Assembly: GCF_003026285.1 (NCBI RefSeq)
Contig: NZ_PYOD01000002.1
Location: 682,001-746,000, forward strand
Direction: 5' to 3'
Origin: Photobacterium profundum
Lineage (GTDB): Bacteria > Pseudomonadota > Gammaproteobacteria > Enterobacterales > Vibrionaceae
Length of the DNA: 64,000 nt
How positions within the stretch are numbered: position 1 is the first letter of the stretch; the number at the start of each line of letters is the position of its first letter. The notes under the pieces are model-generated. The model saw only the letters and a list, made by a program, of their open reading frames with translations, was not told where the DNA came from and made no database searches. Shown here in pieces: positions 57,622 through 64,000 of this stretch. Made by a program: the position numbers and the translations under genes.

Positions 57622-59136
57622 ATGAAATGCATTCAAGGTGCGGTCATGGCTTTCTTGATTTCACTCTTTTTTACATCATTCGCATATGCTTCATACCAAC
57701 ACGCTCCCCCTAGCGAGCGACTTCCTTTAACCTTATTGACACCGTCATCACCCGCAATCACATTTGAACAGGTCACCTTTCACCTCGAAGTCGGTACAAT
57801 TCGAAATAGCGATTGGGGACAATTTAAAATCAGACCCAATCAACTCTACGACCGATATGGTGCCCCCTTAGGTACTGGCTACATCAATGTTTTTCTTAAT
57901 GGGCAGCGACAAGGCGGCAGCTGGGTCATCAATAATCTTTTTATTCCGCCCGCACCAGAACAACACAAACGGCATAGGCAGCATAGTCGGTACACTGGCT
58001 CACCATCAAATCCCTCATCTGCTGTGGTCGCGTCTTACTTTGATTTACGACCAGGGCAAACAGGTCGAGGAATAAAAAAACGAGTGAATGCAACGGTCTT
58101 ATTTTCACCTCAACCGTTACCGACTATTATTGATATCGCCCTGTTGGCGCAGCGCTTTCCCTCATCGCGCTTTACCGTATTACCAGCGCACATCAATGCT
58201 GAAGGTGCTGGTGAAATCGATGGTCGAATGCGAACAACCCCTCAACGCTCATCAGCGCCCCGCTCATTGGCTTTAGGTTTTCCTCCACAAGCCATTGAAC
58301 CTAGCTCAACACTGCCTGACGATCTCCTATTTCCGATTCAAGTCATTCAAGCCAGTGACCAAAATCTGGATGCGGCAAGAAACCAATGTGTTCCAATGGC
58401 AAATGCCAACGCCTTACAGTACCTCGAAGATCGCTACGATAACTTACCTCTCGTATGGCGCTTACCTGAATTGCATATTCGCGGTATTGGTCGTATAGGC
58501 GCAGCAGGTGATGTTCTTTTTTGGGAACCCATACCTGAAAATAGTTTGGTTGCCAATGTCGATACGTTTGGCCGACGCAATGGTGTGCATGATCTTGACA
58601 GTGGCAGTTATACCAGTCTGTGTGGGTTGATCCGCGGAGTATTGGGCTACCTCACACAATCTGGTGATCAAGCTATCACAACAGTGCGTCATCAAGGCAG
58701 TAGCTCTCTAGAATTAGGAGATAATGGTGCAGATTGCGATACTGAAACCATGTTATTAGGCGGTATGGTTTCTGTACGTGATGGTATCGAACCGACATGG
58801 GAATGGATGTTCGAGCAATTACAACTAGGGCGGGCCGTTACCATTATTTACAGTTGGTATGATTTCCAAGGCGAATGGCAGGGAGGGCATAGTGTACGGG
58901 TATACGGTGCCTCTGAGTTTGATGGCCGCCGTTACATATACACCTTAGATGATGCCGATCAAGGCGATAACTTCAGTAATGTCAGCGATCCGAGAAAACA
59001 ACAATGGGAGGTAGCTGATACTGGTAGCCCAGGTCTTCTTGGTGTACCAAATGGTCGTTTAAACATGGATGGCATGAACTGGGAAATCACCTTTGCCCTT
59101 TCTCTCGAAGCCAAACCAACCTTGGTCATTCCTTAA
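57622..59136 (+). CDS. Secreted protein with a C39/papain-like Cys-His-Asp pattern; function unknown
   Basis: 504 residues. Signal peptide (AVMAFLISLFFTSFAYA), a beta-rich N-terminal half with a basic, Ser-rich linker (about 110-130), and a second half that looks like a papain-fold enzyme: NQCVPMANANALQYLEDRY (Cys256 at a helix start), GGHSVRVYG (His423) and YTLDDADQGD (Asp, next strand). The Cys-then-His-then-Asp order and the GGHSV strand are typical of C39-type peptidases and related amidases. I found no pre-peptide, transporter or neighbour gene that gives its target. The cysteine-peptidase reading is inference. Confidence 0.6.
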   Translation: MKCIQGAVMAFLISLFFTSFAYASYQHAPPSERLPLTLLTPSSPAITFEQVTFHLEVGTIRNSDWGQFKIRPNQLYDRYGAPLGTGYINVFLNGQRQGGSWVINNLFIPPAPEQHKRHRQHSRYTGSPSNPSSAVVASYFDLRPGQTGRGIKKRVNATVLFSPQPLPTIIDIALLAQRFPSSRFTVLPAHINAEGAGEIDGRMRTTPQRSSAPRSLALGFPPQAIEPSSTLPDDLLFPIQVIQASDQNLDAARNQCVPMANANALQYLEDRYDNLPLVWRLPELHIRGIGRIGAAGDVLFWEPIPENSLVANVDTFGRRNGVHDLDSGSYTSLCGLIRGVLGYLTQSGDQAITTVRHQGSSSLELGDNGADCDTETMLLGGMVSVRDGIEPTWEWMFEQLQLGRAVTIIYSWYDFQGEWQGGHSVRVYGASEFDGRRYIYTLDDADQGDNFSNVSDPRKQQWEVADTGSPGLLGVPNGRLNMDGMNWEITFALSLEAKPTLVIP

Positions 59137-59496
59137 TAGCCCACTCGGTACCTTCTACTATCCACAGGCAGGACGCCAGTGGATGAGTACAAGGTCATAA
59201 TATTATCTTTCACCCAGACAACATGGGGCACCTTATTACATCTGTATCATCAGAGCTGGGTATTTCAATTGTTCCAAAATGCAGATACTCAATAGCTACC
59301 GAGTCGAATAACCAAAAATAACCTGCAACTTCAAAGGTTATCTGCCAATTTAAGATCGAACCACCAAGGCCGATTCTATATCGATAAAATCATAGTTTAG
59401 ACGTGTTTACGGCCCTAAAAATCGAGGAGGGAAGCTATACAAAACAACGTTAGCTAGGTAGTATTCTGTCAGTAAATATTGAATAGTGTTATCACG
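59137..59496. other. Intergenic region before the YheO-type regulator
   Basis: About 360 bases. AATAACCT/AGGTTAT hairpin at about 59313-59341; an unused strong ribosome site GAGGAGGGA at 59423 with no start behind it. Confidence 0.35.
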
Positions 59497-60144
59497 ATGG
59501 AACAAAGTAAAAGCGTTAAAAATGCAGACATATTGTTGCAACAATATGCAGCCGTTGCCGATGGTATTACCCTACTGTTTTCAGATTATGTTGAAGTCAT
59601 TATTCACGATCTGGACAGTCAGAGCGTGGTCTATATTGCCAATAATATCTCTAAACGAAAAATAGGTGACCCGTCCTCGTTAGAAGACGTTAATTTCGAT
59701 CAAGCGGAAACGGTAATTGGTCCCTATGAAAAACTAAATTGGGATGGCAAAAAGATATGCTCAACGAGTGTGGTGCTGAGAGACGCAAAAAATACTCCAA
59801 TCGGCATGTTATGTATCAATATGAATACAGCACCAGTCGAAGCCGCACAAGAAGCATTAGCTCTATTGTTGCCGATCAAAAACCTCATCCCACAACCTGA
59901 AAAATTATTTCATGATGACTGGCAAGATAAAGTAAATAGCTTTATTCATGCTTGGCTCGCAAGTAAACATCAAACTATCTCTTCATTGTCACAACAAGAG
60001 AAGCGGTTGTTAGTTGAGGCACTGTTTGATGAAGGGGCTTTCAAAGGAAAAAGTTCGGCGGATTATATTGCTAATGTATTAAGTATGGGACGCGCGACAG
60101 TCTTCAATTATTTACGTGAGATCAAAAAAGCACGTCAAAAATAG
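59497..60144 (+). CDS. YheO/DauR-type regulator (PAS-like sensor plus HTH)
   Basis: 215 residues from the ATG at 59497 (a TTG in the same frame at 59479 is less likely). The N-terminal 130 residues are a YheO-type PAS domain (ADGITLLFSDYVEVIIHDLD, NTPIGMLCINMN); the C-terminal 60 residues (LSQQEKRLLVEALFDEGAFKGKSSADYIANVLSMGRATVFNYLRE) are the HTH of this family. It is convergent with the aminotransferase gene. DauR, in the same family, regulates D-arginine/D-lysine catabolism in Pseudomonas together with an ornithine-cyclodeaminase-type protein, the same mix as here. Confidence 0.88.
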   Translation: MEQSKSVKNADILLQQYAAVADGITLLFSDYVEVIIHDLDSQSVVYIANNISKRKIGDPSSLEDVNFDQAETVIGPYEKLNWDGKKICSTSVVLRDAKNTPIGMLCINMNTAPVEAAQEALALLLPIKNLIPQPEKLFHDDWQDKVNSFIHAWLASKHQTISSLSQQEKRLLVEALFDEGAFKGKSSADYIANVLSMGRATVFNYLREIKKARQK

Positions 60145-60186
60145 CAATCATGCCCTCAACAAATTAAGGGCATGAATTTCAATATG

Positions 60187-61311
60187 TTAGTGTGATATTT
60201 CAGCAAGAAACTCAGAAACCTTCTTCAACCCTTCTTTTAGCACTTGCGGGTTGTTGGCATAACCTATCCGTACATACCCTTCCATTTCTAATACACTTCC
60301 GGGCGTAAACATCACCCCTTTTGATTCAAGTAACCTCACGCAAAAGTCGCGCGATGACATGTCTAAATCATATTTTAGTAACGCTATCGTTCCCGATGTT
60401 GGCTTTACATAGGTAATAAGTGGTTCATTCTTGACCCAAGCATCCAACACTGCTCGGTTGGTTTGACAAATATCGCGACTTCTTTGCAAGATAGCGTCAC
60501 GACACTCTAACGCAATACAAGCAAAGTGATCATTCAACATGCCAACGCTTATCGTATTGTAATCACGGTGAATGCAGACTTTTTCAATCAGCTCTTCAGG
60601 GGCTGCAATCCAACCAAGTCTTAATCCAGCCAAGGAAAACGACTTCGACATGCTTGCCGTGCTGATCCCCTTCTCGTATAGATCGGCTATCGAAGCCGTA
60701 AAACCATTACCTTCAGCATCGGTGCCTCGATACACCTCATCACACAAGATATATGCGTCACAAGCTCGAGCAATGTCTACAATTCGCTTTAATAAACTTT
60801 CATCCATTAATGCCCCTGTTGGGTTATTAGGGTTATTGATAGTAATTAGGCGAGTATTTTGCGTCGTGAGTTTTTGTAGCTGTTCTAAATCGGGTAAAAA
60901 TTGATTTTCTTCTTTCAGCTTTAGCACCTGCACGTCTGCGCCATAGCTTTCTGGGATCGAGTAATGCTGCTGATAGGTAGGAAGCACAGATACGACGCGA
61001 TCACCCGGTTCAATCAAGGTTTCATGAATCAGCGCATTCGCTCCAATTGCACCATGGGTGATCAATATATTGCTGCGCTTCTGATTATGATAAAGCGTGG
61101 TCACATTATCACGCAGTCGATCAGAGCCTTCAATCGCACCATATGTCAGCTTCATGGGTAACAATTCGTCGATGATACAATCTTTCTTACCCGACATATC
61201 GAGTAGCTGCTCGACCGTCAATGACTCCACACACGTTTCTGCTAAATTATAGATACAGCTATTTTCGTATTCATTCATCCAAATCTCGACACCAAACTCT
61301 TTGATTTTCAT
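60187..61311 (-). CDS. PLP-dependent class I/II aminotransferase
   Basis: 374 residues. Fold-type I aminotransferase: NNPNNPTGALMDE, LCDEVYRG (PLP-pyridine Asp), the Schiff-base lysine in SMSKSFSLAGLRLGW (about 235), and a conserved Arg in EGYVRIGYA near the C-terminus. AAAGGATAT precedes the ATG. It is 47 bases behind the ornithine-cyclodeaminase-type gene in the same direction, so the two are a unit. Homologues include capreomycidine-synthase-like and alanine/aspartate transaminases; the amino acid is not determined. Confidence 0.9.
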   Translation of the reverse strand: MKIKEFGVEIWMNEYENSCIYNLAETCVESLTVEQLLDMSGKKDCIIDELLPMKLTYGAIEGSDRLRDNVTTLYHNQKRSNILITHGAIGANALIHETLIEPGDRVVSVLPTYQQHYSIPESYGADVQVLKLKEENQFLPDLEQLQKLTTQNTRLITINNPNNPTGALMDESLLKRIVDIARACDAYILCDEVYRGTDAEGNGFTASIADLYEKGISTASMSKSFSLAGLRLGWIAAPEELIEKVCIHRDYNTISVGMLNDHFACIALECRDAILQRSRDICQTNRAVLDAWVKNEPLITYVKPTSGTIALLKYDLDMSSRDFCVRLLESKGVMFTPGSVLEMEGYVRIGYANNPQVLKEGLKKVSEFLAEISH

Positions 61312-61358
61312 TGTATATCCTTTATTAATGATGGTCTGAAAGTAACTGGTATTTTAGG

Positions 61359-62333
61359 TTATTCACCTTTTAGAGCTTGTTGCCAAATGCCATAAGCGAT
61401 CGCAACATCCTCCAACCCCAATCCAATTGAACGGAAGAAAACAGGTCTTTTATAATCAGGCATATCACACTTTCCTGAAACAAGATCTGCAAGGTCTCCT
61501 ACTATGTTATTGGTATCCCAATCGTGTAATTTGACCGCTAAACACATTTCTCCCGCACTGCTCGGTGTCGTTTCTTTGTAATCACAATATACATCGATAT
61601 CATTAAGCATTTCTGGTGGGATTTCATGAGCGTTCACTGCGTTGGTACTGATAGAAGTGATCAGTGCCGATGCCTTTACATGCGCTTTGGCAATCACAGG
61701 GGCCGCTGAAGAAGTGCAGAGCATGATGACATCCGCTTGGTTTGTTGCATCCATAACAGAAGTTGATATTTCGATTCTTGGGTCCATGGCACTAACGATC
61801 GCCTGACGTTCTAAATCATCACTTAATTCTGGCGCGAAAACATGAATGGTTTTCCAATTACGTAGATCTAACACATGACGAAGATGAGCTAATGCAACAT
61901 TACCAGCCCCGACCATAGCCAATTGTTGGCTTTGTTGAGGTGCAAGGCAATCAATCGCGAGGGCAGTTGTCCCTGCCGTTCTTTCTACCGTCAGTTGTCC
62001 AGAATCACACCACAGTAGTGGTTGTCCGGTCTTCATCGACATCAAATTCGTCCATGCAGTAATAATCGGCGTGGTTTCTGTCACTATATACGGTGAAAGC
62101 TTAGCACCAAATACGCCTTCATCAGCTAACGCTCCCAGGTAAGTAATGTAGTCCCCTTTATCACCAGGAAAAGGGGTGAGTGTTTGATTTGGCTGAACCG
62201 CCTTTTGATTTGCGATCGCGATAAACAACTCTTTCATGAGCGATTGAACATCTAGTTTAGGTAATAATTCACTCACCGCTTTATCATCTAAAATGAAAGG
62301 AGCGTGGCTATGATTGAAGTGGTCTATAAGCAT
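61359..62333 (-). CDS. Ornithine cyclodeaminase / mu-crystallin-family protein
   Basis: 324 residues from the ATG ending at 62333 (a GTG three codons earlier is possible). Family layout: DYITYLGALADEGVFGAKLSPYI, TERTAGTTALAIDCLAP, Rossmann motif MVGAGNVALAHLRHVL (about 135-150), then SLGLGLEDVAIAYGIWQQA-like end (IGLGLEDVAIAYG). It binds NAD(P) and either deaminates and cyclises a basic amino acid or reduces a cyclic imine. Encoded just upstream of the aminotransferase, with tandem operator-like sites in its promoter. DauB of Pseudomonas, in D-arginine catabolism, is of this family. Confidence 0.9.
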   Translation of the reverse strand: MLIDHFNHSHAPFILDDKAVSELLPKLDVQSLMKELFIAIANQKAVQPNQTLTPFPGDKGDYITYLGALADEGVFGAKLSPYIVTETTPIITAWTNLMSMKTGQPLLWCDSGQLTVERTAGTTALAIDCLAPQQSQQLAMVGAGNVALAHLRHVLDLRNWKTIHVFAPELSDDLERQAIVSAMDPRIEISTSVMDATNQADVIMLCTSSAAPVIAKAHVKASALITSISTNAVNAHEIPPEMLNDIDVYCDYKETTPSSAGEMCLAVKLHDWDTNNIVGDLADLVSGKCDMPDYKRPVFFRSIGLGLEDVAIAYGIWQQALKGE

Positions 62334-62641
62334 CTTTTTCACACATCTGATTGATTAACACAACAAGAATAATACTACTTAGTATAATTTATACTGTGAA
62401 GTATATTGTGTTTTTAATTTAATCCCCCTCTAATAACTTATCGAAGAAATACGTGTTTTGTTGCAAACCAGAGTGATAAGACGTGATCAGGCTCAATACC
62501 AACGAAGGCACCAAAAAATGAGCTTAGGAATAAAATGTTTCTATTATAATTGAGGGATGTTCATGAATCGCTAAACTAGCTTTAGGGAAAGAAGAGATAC
62601 TGAGACGTGGTTAAATTTTCATTTGCTTTACATTGTAAATT
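62334..62641. promoter_or_regulatory. Promoter region of the cyclodeaminase-aminotransferase unit
   Basis: Two tandem sites ATACT-N4-AGTAT at 62372-62385 and 62391-62404, with 19 bases between centres and AATTT between sites. They lie 39-71 bases upstream of the start. The centre also reads as the palindrome AGTATAA-T-TTATACT. This is a clear operator pair for a dimer or tetramer; the nearby LysR or the YheO-type protein is the likely binder. Confidence 0.75.
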
Positions 62642-63601
62642 TCATACAAAGTCATTATTTCCTTTTAACTTTAAATCCTTAATACCTTGCTTAATCAGCA
62701 TATTAATTTGTTCTCGGAACCAAATATGCATCGGTTCTTTGCTAACTCGAGCATTCCAATACAGGTAAATATCTACTTCTGGTAATCCTTCTACATCAGT
62801 AATAACTAACTCACTAGAGTCTTGTGCCATGGTACTCACCACTAATCGGTTAAAGCAGGCAATATGTCGCCCTAGTTTGATCGTTTCAAGCGCAATGTTG
62901 TACGACGGCGTTTTTAGCGTAATGGGACGATTAATACCTTGCTTTCGTGCCGCCTCATCAACTAAACGTTCACCTTCAGCCCCTGGATAAATTCGCACAT
63001 GAGGAAACGAGAATACATCTTCCAATTTAGGCGAAGAGATTCGAGTAAATGGATGATCAACATGAGTAACTACCGATAAACGAGAGGTATAATATTTCAC
63101 ACCATAAATACTCGGTGGAGCGGATCCTAATCCACCGAAGACCACATCTATATCACCATTTTCAAGCGCATTAAAAATGTCAAACGGCCATTCCACCAGC
63201 TCTATACACAGGTTGGGGGCAGCTACAGAGATCTGACTGAGAAGCGGTATCAATAAATGCTTTAACGAGGCATCTTGGGTACAAAACCTGATTGTCCCTT
63301 CTGCATCAGCAGGTAAAAAAGTACGCTTGTAAACCGTGCTATCTAATTGATTAAACAGCTGCGATAACGGAACTTGTAAGGCTGCTCCCAAATTGGACAA
63401 TACCATCCCATTTTTACTTTTGATCAGTAGCGGATCATCAAACTCTTTCCGTAACTTTTGCAAGTGATAACTCATAGTAGCTTGGCTAATATTCAGCATT
63501 ACGGCAGTTCGGCTTACATGTTTTTCTTCTAACAATGCAGCCAAGAAAACCAGTAAATTTAAATCTTTTTTTGCCAAACGTTGTAATAATTCGAGCTGCA
63601 T
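62642..63601 (-). CDS. LysR-family regulator
   Basis: 319 residues from the ATG ending at 63601, preceded by AGGGGCAGG; a longer frame to 63640 has no such site. HTH (KDLNLLVFLAALLEEKHVSRTA, LNISQATMSYHLQKLRKEF) and a sensing domain. It is upstream of the cyclodeaminase gene on the same strand, 308 bases from it, so it may be the local activator. It resembles the NodD/LeuO-like branch by the RTAVMLNISQATMSYHL text. Effector unknown. Confidence 0.9.
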   Translation of the reverse strand: MQLELLQRLAKKDLNLLVFLAALLEEKHVSRTAVMLNISQATMSYHLQKLRKEFDDPLLIKSKNGMVLSNLGAALQVPLSQLFNQLDSTVYKRTFLPADAEGTIRFCTQDASLKHLLIPLLSQISVAAPNLCIELVEWPFDIFNALENGDIDVVFGGLGSAPPSIYGVKYYTSRLSVVTHVDHPFTRISSPKLEDVFSFPHVRIYPGAEGERLVDEAARKQGINRPITLKTPSYNIALETIKLGRHIACFNRLVVSTMAQDSSELVITDVEGLPEVDIYLYWNARVSKEPMHIWFREQINMLIKQGIKDLKLKGNNDFV

Positions 63602-63723
63602 TACCTGCCCCTTATGGATTATTGAATTTATCGATAACAACTATAGAAAACAGTGTATTTTAAGGTAATCATTATTTAGATACTATAGTCCCATCACCAA
63701 CAAACACAACGGTAGCGCAGACA

Positions 63724-64000
63724 ATGATGAAAAAAATAACGATTCTACTTGGGGCTTCTTTACTCACCGCATGTTCTTATAACGCAGCACCAGTCGTAGG
63801 GCCTCACGACAAAACAGATCAAGAATATCAACAAGATTATGCCGAGTGTGAAATGTACGCAGCAAGAGTAGACAAAGGCGAAGCGGTTAAAACTGGTATA
63901 GCAAATGGTGCATTAGTCGGCGTGGCGAGTGGTGCTATAGCAGGCCTAATTGATGGTGGCGTTGTCGAAGGTGCGGCTATCGGTGTAGCTGTTGGGGCTG
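63724..64000 (+). CDS. Glycine-zipper lipoprotein (partial at window end)
   Basis: The frame opens with MMKKITILLGASLLTACS, a lipoprotein signal with lipobox LTAC (Cys17 or 18), then DYAECEMYAARVDKG and a Gly-zipper (GALVGVASGAIAGLIDGGVVEGAAIGVAVGA) typical of small surface or outer-membrane lipoproteins. It runs off the window, so length and end are unknown. Confidence 0.8.
   Translation, partial: MMKKITILLGASLLTACSYNAAPVVGPHDKTDQEYQQDYAECEMYAARVDKGEAVKTGIANGALVGVASGAIAGLIDGGVVEGAAIGVAVGA

Overview
The window looks like a piece of a Vibrionaceae chromosome, most likely Photobacterium and probably the smaller chromosome. This is inferred from gene content, not from a search: a CspV-like cold-shock gene, tandem transaldolase/transketolase, a KatB catalase followed by a periplasmic ankyrin protein, an orphan PBP2 paralog, CatB-like acetyltransferase, several LysR/AraC regulators, and AT-rich intergenic DNA with many hairpin terminators. 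No rRNA, tRNA, CRISPR array, phage or complete insertion sequence was seen.

Layout. 0-6 kb: end of a membrane protein, an AraC/GyrI-type regulator, a Tat-exported TMAO/DMSO-reductase-type molybdoenzyme fused to a C-terminal c-type haem domain, a GNAT gene fossil, and a LysE-family exporter with an AraC regulator. 6-13 kb: acetate kinase (reverse), a divergent LysR / NAD(P)-binding oxidoreductase pair, a second-copy PBP2, and a CatB-type acetyltransferase between copies of a dispersed hairpin repeat. 13-20 kb: YieH-like phosphatase, Sel1-repeat protein, DUF3302-HlyD pair, small outer-membrane barrel, amidohydrolase. 20-30 kb: xapX-deoD, a zinc-ribbon/HTH transposase-like gene behind a leader peptide and hairpin, an orphan hybrid histidine kinase, tal-tkt.

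30-47.8 kb: a compact operon (DUF2170, PspA/IM30, RCK potassium channel, DUF2491, DUF350, DUF1190) looks like an envelope or membrane-stress module. Its expected last gene, a YgiC/YjfC-type glutathionylspermidine-synthetase-like ATP-grasp, lies 11.7 kb further on, followed by a GFA-family gene. The block in between is an accessory insert: a di-haem peroxidase lipoprotein and its neighbour, a G+C-richer operon of an aspartase/fumarase-like lyase, an MmgE/PrpD protein and a Dcu transporter with a divergent LysR, a GNAT gene, and a metallo-beta-lactamase-fold lipoprotein with a divergent TetR and clear operator.

47.8-57.3 kb: two decayed copies of one radical-SAM gene, in the same orientation, bracket cspV, two translationally coupled tiny genes, lacZ with a LacI-type operator but no permease, katB and ankB. 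57.6-64 kb: a secreted protein with a C39/papain-like Cys-His-Asp pattern; a YheO/DauR-type regulator with an aminotransferase, an ornithine-cyclodeaminase-family protein and a LysR, with two tandem ATACT-N4-AGTAT sites; and the start of a glycine-zipper lipoprotein.

The strongest candidates for something new are the reductase-cytochrome fusion, the lyase/PrpD/Dcu catabolic operon whose lyase has Cys where relatives have His or Gln, the split PspA-channel-ATP-grasp module, and the tandem operator in the amino-acid cluster.
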